Positions 6,716 through 13,728 of a DNA stretch of 31,703 bases are shown piece by piece. Within the stretch, counting starts at the first letter, position 1, and each line of letters opens with the position of its first letter. The notes under the pieces are model-generated. The model ran no database searches. It had not been told where the DNA came from and was given only the letters and a program-made list of their open reading frames with translations. The DNA is from an uncultured Alphaproteobacteria bacterium (lineage in GTDB: Bacteria; Pseudomonadota; Alphaproteobacteria; Rhizobiales; Pleomorphomonadaceae). The DNA lies in assembly GCA_937900425.1 (NCBI GenBank), contig CALCDT010000252.1:1-31703 (forward strand), in the 5' to 3' direction. Position numbers and translations under genes: made by a program.

Positions 6716-7279
6716 ATGGCGGACAACGACGACGACGGCGGCGGCGATCTCGGCCGGGCGCTGGCGGATCTCGAATCGCGGCTCGCCGACCTCGACGGCA
6801 TGGCCGACCGCTTTGCCGGGACGCTCGCCCGCGGCCTCGCCGCGGCGGTGGTCCAGGGCCGGGCGCTCGACGACGTGCTGAGGAGCGTCGCCCTCGGCCT
6901 GTCGTCGCGGGTGCTGACCGGGGCGTTGACGCCGATCACCGGGGAACTCGCCTCGCTCGCCGGCAGCCTCGCCGCCGGACTTGTCGGCGCGGTCGGCGGC
7001 GGCGCGGCGGTGCCCTTCGCCAGCGGCGGCGTCGTCGCGAGCCCGAGCTACTTTCCGCTGCCGGACGGGCGGACGGCCCTGATGGGGGAGGCGGGGGCGG
7101 AAGCGATCCTGCCGCTCGCCCGCGGCGCCGATGGCCGGCTCGGCGTGCGCTCGGCCGGGGGCGGGGTCGCCGTCACGTTCAACGTGACGACCCCGGACGT
7201 CGAAGGCTTCCGCCGCTCCGAGACCCAGCTGACCGCGATGCTGGCGCGCGCCGTCGGCCGGGGCCGGCGCGGACTGTGA
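6716..7279 (+). CDS. GTA tail tape measure protein (g11)
   Basis: A short tape measure of 187 residues, somewhat shorter than the roughly 220-residue RcGTA homologue as I recall it. It contains the conserved block FASGGVVASPSYFPLPDGRT then ALMGEAGAEAILPLARGADG (about 101-140), diagnostic of lambdoid and GTA tape measures. A helical Ala/Leu-rich N-terminal half and a small hydrophobic Gly/Ala stretch (80-100) precede it. It starts at ATG 6716 behind AAGGAG, 43 bases after the g10.1 stop. In a typical cluster g12 follows directly; here an antisense cassette intervenes. Confidence 0.9.
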   Translation: MADNDDDGGGDLGRALADLESRLADLDGMADRFAGTLARGLAAAVVQGRALDDVLRSVALGLSSRVLTGALTPITGELASLAGSLAAGLVGAVGGGAAVPFASGGVVASPSYFPLPDGRTALMGEAGAEAILPLARGADGRLGVRSAGGGVAVTFNVTTPDVEGFRRSETQLTAMLARAVGRGRRGL

Positions 7280-7280
7280 G

Positions 7281-7304
7281 CCGATCCCGCGGTGGCGGGA
7301 TCGG
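7281..7304 (+). terminator. Perfect 10-bp hairpin just after the tape measure stop
   Basis: CCGATCCCGC (7281-7290) pairs exactly with GCGGGATCGG (7295-7304) around the loop GGTG. It begins two bases after the g11 stop. The downstream bases lack a T-run, so termination would be incomplete or factor-dependent. It marks the end of the g3-g11 block. Confidence 0.45.
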
Positions 7305-7345
7305 GGCCGGATCGGATGAGGCTGTTCGGAAAAAGGGCGGGGAGA

Positions 7346-7386
7346 AAAGGCTAGCCCGCGCCGAGGGACGGGCACGGCGCGGGCTA
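7346..7386 (-). terminator. Intrinsic terminator for the antisense gene
   Basis: TAGCCCGCGCCG (7352-7363) and CGGCGCGGGCTA (7375-7386) form a perfect 12-bp stem with an 11-base loop. Read on the minus strand, the stem is followed by GCCTTTTC, an acceptable U-tract. It lies 26 bases beyond the stop of the minus-strand gene and therefore most likely ends that transcript. Confidence 0.7.
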
Positions 7387-7412
7387 TAGCGCACGGCCCG
7401 ACGAGGAGGGGG

Positions 7413-7673
7413 TCAGGCGACGGCGCGTCTCTGGGCCTCGACGAAATCCAGGATCTCCTCCCGGAACATCAGGCGCTGTGTCTTCAGCTCTTCGAGCAGG
7501 TGACCCGAATTGCGCTCGGCCTCGTGCTCGAGGCGCTGGATCTCGTGGATGATCGTTCCGAAACGATCGGCGAGATCCGCGTCGAAGCACCGGACGAGGC
7601 GTTCGAGGGCATGATCGGCGACGGTCGTGCCGGTCGACCCCTCGACGAGGATGTCTCTGGCGAACCGGTTCAT
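7413..7673 (-). CDS. Unknown 86-residue helical protein, antisense within the GTA cluster
   Basis: I do not recognise this protein. It is predicted to be mostly helical and charged: a short N-terminus (MNRFARDILVEGSTGTT), then heptad-like helices (ADHALERLVRCFDADLADRF, IIHEIQRLEHEAERNSGHLL, LKTQRLMFREEILDFVEA). It has one cysteine, no signal peptide and no membrane segment, so it is probably cytoplasmic and could oligomerise as a coiled coil. Support for a real gene is strong in context: GGAGG four bases before the ATG on the minus strand, an intrinsic terminator after the stop, and a palindromic regulator-like site upstream. It is transcribed against the GTA genes. Possible roles (GTA modulator, unrelated cargo gene) are speculation. 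Confidence 0.8.
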   Translation of the reverse strand: MNRFARDILVEGSTGTTVADHALERLVRCFDADLADRFGTIIHEIQRLEHEAERNSGHLLEELKTQRLMFREEILDFVEAQRRAVA

Positions 7674-7700
7674 TGTCCTCCCTCACGGCTCGAAGGATGG

Positions 7701-7721
7701 AGCCGCCCGCACGGGGCGGCT
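7701..7721. repeat. 8-bp GC hairpin in the divergent intergenic region
   Basis: AGCCGCCC (7701-7708) pairs with GGGCGGCT (7714-7721) around GCACG. It lies between the antisense gene and g12. On the plus strand it is followed by TTGAGG, a very weak tail. On the minus strand it would fall just downstream of the FixK/FNR-like site, close to the expected promoter. Confidence 0.35.
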
Positions 7722-7735
7722 TTGAGGTGGATCAA
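7722..7735. promoter_or_regulatory. FixK/FNR-like palindrome TTGA-N6-TCAA
   Basis: TTGAGGTGGATCAA matches the FNR/FixK/FnrL half-site arrangement TTGAT-N4-ATCAA in 9 of 10 defined positions (TTGA and ATCAA intact). The flanking T and A extend the symmetry to TTTGA...TCAAA. Its centre is about 55 bases from the start codon of the antisense gene. An activator at -41.5 would put the transcript start near 7687, giving a leader of about 14 bases. It is only 15 bases from the g12 ATG, where it would more likely repress. Regulation is inferred. Confidence 0.45.
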
Positions 7736-7749
7736 ACTGGCAGGGAAAA

Positions 7750-8388
7750 ATGTCGTCATCGGGTTCGTTTCATGACATCGCCTTTCCGATGCGCATCGCC
7801 TTCGGAGCCAGTGGCGGCCCCGAGCGGCGCACGGAGATCGTGACGCTCGGCTCCGGCCGGGAAGCTCGCAACGGCCGCTGGGCCCACGCCCGGCGCCGCT
7901 TCGACGTCGGCCAGGGCATCCGCGGCTTCGACGACCTCGACGAGGTCGTCGCCTTTTTCGAGGAGCGGCGCGGCCGGCTTCACGGCTTTCGCTTTCGCGA
8001 CCGCACCGACTGCAAATCCTGCAAGCCGGGAAGGGTTCCATCCGCTTTCGATCAACTGCTTGGCCGCGGCGACGGCGTCGCGACCGACTTCCAGCTGGTG
8101 AAGGCCTACGGCACGCTGGCGCCTTATCGGCGGACGATCCGCCTGCCGCTCGCCGGCAGCCTTCTTGTCGCCGTCGCCGGTGAGGAACTGCCGGCGGGGG
8201 CTTACTCCGTCGACGGCCTCACCGGACTGGTGCGGCTGTCCATAGCCCCGCCGGGCGACGCTCTCGTGACGGCGGGATTTCAGTTCGACATTCCCGCCCG
8301 CTTCGACAGCGACCAGCTGACCGTCAATCTCGCCGCCTTCGACGCCGGCGAGATTCCGTCCGTTCCCGTCGTCGAACTCCTGATCTGA
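7750..8388 (+). CDS. GTA distal tail protein, DUF2460 (g12)
   Basis: This DUF2460 protein forms the ring at the tail tip that connects the tube to the baseplate hub. The 212-residue sequence begins with the typical FHDIAFPMRIAFGASGGPERRTEI, followed by NGRWAHARRRFDVGQGIRG, FFEERRGRLHGFRFRDRTD with the Cys pair CKSC (88-91), and LPAGAYSVDGLTGLVRLSIAP. It ends with the family's FDIPARFDSDQLTVNLAAFDAGEIPSVPVVELL. It starts at ATG 7750 behind CAGGGA. Because a divergent cassette and hairpins precede it, g12-g15 may need a promoter of their own or readthrough. Confidence 0.9.
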   Translation: MSSSGSFHDIAFPMRIAFGASGGPERRTEIVTLGSGREARNGRWAHARRRFDVGQGIRGFDDLDEVVAFFEERRGRLHGFRFRDRTDCKSCKPGRVPSAFDQLLGRGDGVATDFQLVKAYGTLAPYRRTIRLPLAGSLLVAVAGEELPAGAYSVDGLTGLVRLSIAPPGDALVTAGFQFDIPARFDSDQLTVNLAAFDAGEIPSVPVVELLI

Positions 8389-8400
8389 GGACGATCCGCG

Positions 8401-9309
8401 ATGCGAGAAATTCCCACCGGCCTCGCCGCGCGTCTCGCGGCGGGGGTGACGACGCTCGCCACCTGCTGGCGGCTGACGCGGACCGACGGCGTGGAGATGG
8501 GCTTCACCGACCACGATGACGATATCGTGATCGGCGGGACGGTGTTCGCCGCGGCCACCGGCCTCACCCGGTCGGCGGCGAGCGCGGCCTCTGGCCTAGC
8601 CGTCGGTGAGGAGGAGATCGCCGGCGTCATCGATGCGGCCGCCCTGACCGAGGAGGATCTTCTCGCCGGGCGCTGGGACGGGGCGCGGGTGGAGGTGATC
8701 CTCGTCGACTGGCAGGTGCCGGACGACCGGCTGGTGCTCAAGGTCGCGACCATCGGCGAGGTGATCCGTGCCGACGGCGGCTTCCGCGCCGAACTGCGCG
8801 GCCCGGCCCACCGCCTCGAACGGGTGTCGGGGCGGATCTACGGCCGGCTCTGCGACGCCGAGTTCGGCGACGGGCGCTGCGGTGTCGACGCCACCTCGCC
8901 GATCCACCGCGCCGAAGCGACGGTGACCGGTGGCGACGGGCGTTCGAGCCTCCTCGTCGACGGAATCGCGACCTTCGCGGACGGCTGGTTCACCGGCGGC
9001 CGGCTGACGATCAGCGACGGCGCTCTCGCCGGCCACACCATCGGCATCGACGCCCACGAGGCGGCGGTGGAGGCGGGAGCGGGGGCCGGCGCCGCGCGGC
9101 TGCGGCTGTGGCGGCGGTTGCCGCTGGAGGTCGCGGCGGGCACCGGGGTCGTCGTCGTCGCCGGCTGCGACAAGCGGCTGGCGACCTGCCGGGAGAAATT
9201 CGCCAACACCGTCAACTTCCGCGGCTTCCCGCACATTCCCGGCAACGACTTCGCCTTCTCCTACGCCCGCACCGGCGGCGCCAACGACGGCGGGGTGCTG
9301 TTCGAATGA
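8401..9309 (+). CDS. GTA baseplate hub protein, DUF2163 (g13)
   Basis: The 302-residue hub has an N-terminal DUF2163 region (CWRLTRTDGVEMGFTDHDDDIVIGG at about 22-46) and the C-terminal BR0599-type region ending CREKFANTVNFRGFPHIPGND. Four cysteines (C151, C160, C256 and C263, in GRLCDAEFGDGRC and GCDKRLATC) occupy the positions conserved in tail-tip hub proteins, where relatives such as lambda gpL carry an iron-sulfur cluster. Cluster binding here is inferred. Its stop overlaps the g14 start by four bases (ATGA). Confidence 0.9.
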   Translation: MREIPTGLAARLAAGVTTLATCWRLTRTDGVEMGFTDHDDDIVIGGTVFAAATGLTRSAASAASGLAVGEEEIAGVIDAAALTEEDLLAGRWDGARVEVILVDWQVPDDRLVLKVATIGEVIRADGGFRAELRGPAHRLERVSGRIYGRLCDAEFGDGRCGVDATSPIHRAEATVTGGDGRSSLLVDGIATFADGWFTGGRLTISDGALAGHTIGIDAHEAAVEAGAGAGAARLRLWRRLPLEVAAGTGVVVVAGCDKRLATCREKFANTVNFRGFPHIPGNDFAFSYARTGGANDGGVLFE

Positions 9310-9731
9310 GCCGGCGCGATCGCATCGTCGCGGAGGCGCTGGCCTGGGTCGGCACGCCCTACCGCCACCAGGCCTCGCTGAAGGGCGTCGGCTGCGACTG
9401 CCTCGGCCTGGTGCGCGGGGTCTGGCGGGCGGTGATCGGGCCGGAGCCCGAGGTCGCGCCAGCCTATTCGCCGGACTGGGCCGAGGCCGGGGCCGACAGC
9501 CTCGCGCAAGCCGCGCTCCGTCACCTGCGCCCGGTCGTGCCCGGTGAAATGGCACCGGGCGACGTGCTGCTGTTCCGCTGGCGGCCGGAGCTTCCCGCGC
9601 GGCACGCGGCGATCCTCGTCGCGCCCGTCCGCTTCGTCCACGCCCAGGCCGGGGCGGCCGTCGCGGGGGCGGCGCTGTCGCCGTGGTGGCGCCGGCGGCT
9701 CTGCGGCGTCTTCGCCTTTCCGGCCGACTGA
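9306..9731 (+). CDS. GTA NlpC/P60 cell wall peptidase (g14)
   Basis: A 141-residue NlpC/P60 cysteine peptidase expected to cleave peptidoglycan peptides as the tail penetrates the recipient envelope. The catalytic motif is GVGCDCLGL with nucleophile Cys32. His100 (ARHAAIL) and His112 (RFVHAQ) fit the remaining catalytic positions. The motif GTPYRHQASLKG before the cysteine and PGDVLLFRW before the histidine are standard for this phage subfamily. The ATG overlaps the hub stop, so the two proteins are probably made together. Confidence 0.93.
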   Translation: MSRRDRIVAEALAWVGTPYRHQASLKGVGCDCLGLVRGVWRAVIGPEPEVAPAYSPDWAEAGADSLAQAALRHLRPVVPGEMAPGDVLLFRWRPELPARHAAILVAPVRFVHAQAGAAVAGAALSPWWRRRLCGVFAFPAD

Positions 9732-9818
9732 ACGGGCGAGCGGACGGGCCGCCGCCACCCGGCGACCGGCCGGCGCCGCACGTCTTGCGATCAACCTCCG
9801 TCCCGGGAACCCGTCCTC

Positions 9819-12800
9819 ATGGCAACGCTGCTTCTCTCGGCGGTCGGTGCCGCCCTCGGCACCGGTTTCGGCGTCTTCGGCACCGTCGCGGGCCGCGCGA
9901 TCGGGGCGCTCGCCGGGGCGGCGCTCGACCAGGCGCTGTTTGGAACGTCGCGGACGGTCGAGCGGGGCCGCCTCGCTGACCTCTCGGTGCAGGCCTCGCA
10001 GGAGGGCGCCTCGGTCCCGCGGATCTACGGGCGGATGCGGGTCGCCGGGCAGGTGATCTGGGCGACGCGCTTCACCGAGACCGTGACCTCCGAGAAGCAG
10101 GGCGGCAAGGGTGGCGGCTCGTCGGTCAGGACGAAGACCTACAGCTACACGGCCGACTTCGCCGTCGGCCTCTGCGAGGGACCGATCGCCCGGGTCGGGC
10201 GGGTATGGGCCAACGGTGCGCCGCTCGACCTCACCAGGGTGACGATGCGGGTCCACACCGGCGGGGAGAGCCAGGAACCCGACAGCCTGATCGAGGCCCG
10301 GCAGGGCACCGACGCGGTGCCCGCCTATCGCGGCCTCGCCTACGTCGTCTTCGAGGGGTTGCCGCTCGGCGACTTCGGCAACGCGCTGCCGCAGCTGACC
10401 TTCGAGGTGATGCGGCCGGTCGGCCGGCTGGAGCGGATGATCCGGGCGGTGACGCTGATCCCCGGCGCCACCGAGTTCGGCTACGAGCCGGCGCCGGTGA
10501 CGAGGCGGCCGGAGGAGGGCGTCACCGAGACCGAGAACGCCCACACGCCGGTGGCGCGCAGCGACGTCGTCGCCGCCCTCGACGAACTCGAGGCGGTCTG
10601 TCCCAATCTGGAAAGCGTCGCGGTGGTGGTGACCTGGTTCGGTGAGGACCTGCGCTGCGGCGCCTGCGCGATCCGGCCGAGGGTCGAGAACGCCGGCAAG
10701 CGCACCGCGGGGCGGGCGTGGTCGGTGGCCGGGATCGGCCGAGGGGCGGCGGCGGTGGTGTCGAGCGTCGCGGGGACGCCGGCTTTCGGCGGCACACCCT
10801 CCGACGAGACGGTGGTGGCGCTGATCCGCGAACTGCGCGACCGCGGTCTCGCCGTCACCTTCTATCCTTTCGTGATGATGGACGTTCCGGAGGGCAACGG
10901 CCTGCCCGATCCCTACGGCTCCGGCCTCGGCCAGCCGGCCTATCCCTGGCGCGGGCGCATCACCTGCCATCCGGCACCCGGCCGGGACGGCTCGCCGGAC
11001 GGCGGTGCCGCGGTCGCCGGGCAGGTGGCGCAGTTCGTCGGCACGGCGGCGGCGGCGGATTTCTCGGCGTCGGGCGGTGCCGTCGTCTATTCCGGGCCGG
11101 CGGAATGGTCCTACCGCCGGATGATCCTGCACTACGCCCGGCTCTGCGCGATCGCCGGCGGCGTCGACAGCTTCCTCGTCGGCTCCGAGATGCGCGGCCT
11201 GACGGCGCTGCGCACCGGCTTCGCGGCCCATCCCTTCGTCGACGCCCTCGTCGTCCTCGCCGGCGACGTCAAGGCGATGCTCGGGCCGGGGACGAAGGTG
11301 AGCTACGCCGCCGACTGGACCGAGTGGGCCAACCACCGCGCGGACGACGGCAGCGGCGACGTCACCTTCCATCTCGATCCGCTATGGGCGAGCCCGGATG
11401 TCGATTTCGTCGGCATCGACGCCTATTTCCCGCTGTCCGACTGGCGGGACGGCGACCATATCGACCGGACCGCTGCGGCGGCGCCGACCGATCGGGCCTA
11501 TCTCGCCGGCAACGTCGCCGGCGGCGAGGACTTCGACTGGTATTACGCGAGCGAGGCCGACCGCCGCGCCCAGATCCGCAGCCCGATCACCGACGGGGCG
11601 GCGGGCAAGCCGTGGGTGTTCCGGGTGAAGGATCTCGCCGGATGGTGGGGCAATTCGCACGTCAACCGGCCGGGCGGGGCGGAGACCGGCGCTCCGACGG
11701 CCTGGGTGCCGGGTGCCAAGCCGATCCGCTTCACCGAGGTCGGCTGCCCGGCGGTGGACCTCGGCGCCAACGAGCCCAACGTCTTTCCCGACGCGGTCTC
11801 GTCGGAGGGACGCTCGCCGCGCTTCTCCTCCGGCCGGCGCGACGACCTGATGCAGCGGCGCTACCTCGAGGCCGTGCTCGGCCACTTCGACCCGGCCGCG
11901 CCGGATTTCGTCGCCGCCCGCAATCCGCTCTCGCCGCTCGACGGTCGGCGGATGGTGGAGACCGCTCGCTGCCACGTCTGGACCTTCGACGCCCGGCCGT
12001 TTCCGCAGTTTCCGCTCTACGAGGACGTCTGGGCGGACGGCGCCAACTGGGCGACCGGCCACTGGCTCAACGGACGGCTCGGCACCGCGCCGCTCGACGA
12101 CCTCGTCGCGGCGGTCCTCGCCGATCACGGCATCGCCGAGGTCGACGTCGATGGCCTCACTGGCGTCGTCGACGGCCTCGCGGTGCCCGCGCGCGGCGAC
12201 GCGCGATCGGTGCTGGAACCGCTCGCGCGCCTGTTCCGCTTCGACCTCGTCGAGCGCGAGGACCGTCTCGCCTTCCGCGACCGCGGCGGCCGGACGGTGG
12301 CGACGATCGGTGAGGAGGATCTCGCCGCTGCGGGGGGCGAGCCGCTGGTCGACCTGCGCCGGGCCCAGGACGCCGACGTGCCGAAGGCGGTGGCCGTGAC
12401 CTTTCTCGACGGCTCGGCGGACTACATGCAGGCGAGCGCCGAGGCGCGGCGGGCGGGTGAGGCGGTGGCGACGGCGCTCGACGTCTCGGCCCCCATCTCC
12501 GCGCCGCCCGTGGTGATGGCCGGGCTCGCCGAGGCGCTGCTGAAGGATCTCGACGCCGGCCGCGAGACCGTGCGCCTTTCGCTCGACCCTGCCCTCGTCG
12601 GCATCGAGCCCGGCGACCGGCTGGCGCTGTCGCTGCCGGGGTTGCCGTCCGACGTGGTCGTCACCCGGATCGAGCTGGCCGAGATGCCGAAGATCGAGGC
12701 GCGGGCCTTCGATCCCGACATCGTCGCCCGTGCGGCGGTGTCGGCGGTGCGCCGGACGTCCGCCGGCGGTGCGACCGTCTTCGGTGCACCCCGGATCGCG

Positions 12801-13718
12801 GTGCTCGACGTGCCCGGCGAGGGGGAGGGGGACAGGGACCACGCACCGCTGCTGGCGGCGGCGGCGCGGCCCTGGCCCGGGCCGCTCGCCGTCCACCGCC
12901 GCAGCGGCACCGGCTTCGTCTTCCAGCAGAGCCTTACGCTGCCGGCGACCATGGGCCGGCTCGTCGCGCCGCTCGGACCGGGCCGGCTCTGGCGCCTCGA
13001 CGAGACCGGCGCCTTCGAGGTGAGCCTGCTCGCCGGAACGCTCGCGAGCGTCACGGCCGCCCAACTGCTCGACGGCGCAAACGTCGCGGCGGTCGAATGC
13101 CCCGACGGCAGCTTCGAGGTCCTGCAGTTCCGCGACGCCGCGCTGGTCGGCAGCCGCACCTACCGGCTTTCCGGCCTGCTGCGCGGTCAACTCGGCACCG
13201 AGGACCGCATGGACGCTGGTCACGAGGCGGGCGCGACCTTCGTCCTGCTCGACGGGGCGCCGCAGCGGTTCGACGCCGGCCTCGCCGCGCTCGGCCGCAG
13301 CTTCTCCTGCCGCATCGGCCCGGAGGGCCGCGACGTCGCGGATGCGGCGATGGCCGAGGTCGACGTCGTCGTCGGCGGGCGCGGGCTGAAACCGCTCGCG
13401 CCGGTGCACCTGACGGCACGGCGGCTGGCGGACGGTGCCGTCCGCTTCGGCTGGATCCGCCGGACCCGGGTCGGCGGCGACGGCTGGGACCGGCTCGAGG
13501 TGCCGCTCGGCGAATGGGCGGAAGCCTACGAGGTCGACGTCCGCGCCGGGTCGGCGGTGCGGCGCCGGCTCGCGGTGACGGAGCCGAGCGCCCTCTACCC
13601 GGTGGAGCAGCAGGTCGCCGACTGGGGGGCGCCGCCGGCGGAACTCACCATCGCCGTCCACCAGATTTCGCAGTCGGTCGGCCGCGGCGTCGCGGCGGTG
13701 GCGACCTTCACCTTCTGA
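9819..13718 (+). CDS. GTA megatron: TIM-barrel host-interaction tail protein (g15)
   Basis: The largest GTA protein (1299 residues), forming the central tail-tip structure that contacts the recipient. The N-terminus is hydrophobic (LLLSAVGAALGTGFGVFGTVAG). The block EGASVPRIYGRMRVAGQVIW (about 68-87) is characteristic. A GTA TIM-barrel (glycosidase-like) domain occupies roughly 430-730, with KVSYAADWTEWANHR near 494 and RFTEVGCPAVDLGANEPN near 637, where the Glu of TEVGC is a candidate catalytic residue. A tail-module region (Phage-tail_3-like) follows at about 770-940, and then Ig-like or receptor-facing segments. ATG 9819 is 87 bases after g14. The reading frame is uninterrupted. Confidence 0.95.
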   Translation: MATLLLSAVGAALGTGFGVFGTVAGRAIGALAGAALDQALFGTSRTVERGRLADLSVQASQEGASVPRIYGRMRVAGQVIWATRFTETVTSEKQGGKGGGSSVRTKTYSYTADFAVGLCEGPIARVGRVWANGAPLDLTRVTMRVHTGGESQEPDSLIEARQGTDAVPAYRGLAYVVFEGLPLGDFGNALPQLTFEVMRPVGRLERMIRAVTLIPGATEFGYEPAPVTRRPEEGVTETENAHTPVARSDVVAALDELEAVCPNLESVAVVVTWFGEDLRCGACAIRPRVENAGKRTAGRAWSVAGIGRGAAAVVSSVAGTPAFGGTPSDETVVALIRELRDRGLAVTFYPFVMMDVPEGNGLPDPYGSGLGQPAYPWRGRITCHPAPGRDGSPDGGAAVAGQVAQFVGTAAAADFSASGGAVVYSGPAEWSYRRMILHYARLCAIAGGVDSFLVGSEMRGLTALRTGFAAHPFVDALVVLAGDVKAMLGPGTKVSYAADWTEWANHRADDGSGDVTFHLDPLWASPDVDFVGIDAYFPLSDWRDGDHIDRTAAAAPTDRAYLAGNVAGGEDFDWYYASEADRRAQIRSPITDGAAGKPWVFRVKDLAGWWGNSHVNRPGGAETGAPTAWVPGAKPIRFTEVGCPAVDLGANEPNVFPDAVSSEGRSPRFSSGRRDDLMQRRYLEAVLGHFDPAAPDFVAARNPLSPLDGRRMVETARCHVWTFDARPFPQFPLYEDVWADGANWATGHWLNGRLGTAPLDDLVAAVLADHGIAEVDVDGLTGVVDGLAVPARGDARSVLEPLARLFRFDLVEREDRLAFRDRGGRTVATIGEEDLAAAGGEPLVDLRRAQDADVPKAVAVTFLDGSADYMQASAEARRAGEAVATALDVSAPISAPPVVMAGLAEALLKDLDAGRETVRLSLDPALVGIEPGDRLALSLPGLPSDVVVTRIELAEMPKIEARAFDPDIVARAAVSAVRRTSAGGATVFGAPRIAVLDVPGEGEGDRDHAPLLAAAARPWPGPLAVHRRSGTGFVFQQSLTLPATMGRLVAPLGPGRLWRLDETGAFEVSLLAGTLASVTAAQLLDGANVAAVECPDGSFEVLQFRDAALVGSRTYRLSGLLRGQLGTEDRMDAGHEAGATFVLLDGAPQRFDAGLAALGRSFSCRIGPEGRDVADAAMAEVDVVVGGRGLKPLAPVHLTARRLADGAVRFGWIRRTRVGGDGWDRLEVPLGEWAEAYEVDVRAGSAVRRRLAVTEPSALYPVEQQVADWGAPPAELTIAVHQISQSVGRGVAAVATFTF

Positions 13719-13728
13719 GGACATGTCC

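Noticed and set aside
7500..7775. 91-codon + strand ORF opposite the 86-residue gene and overlapping g12
   Set aside because: Mirror of the minus-strand gene, which has a Shine-Dalgarno and a terminator. It also runs through the divergent regulatory region.
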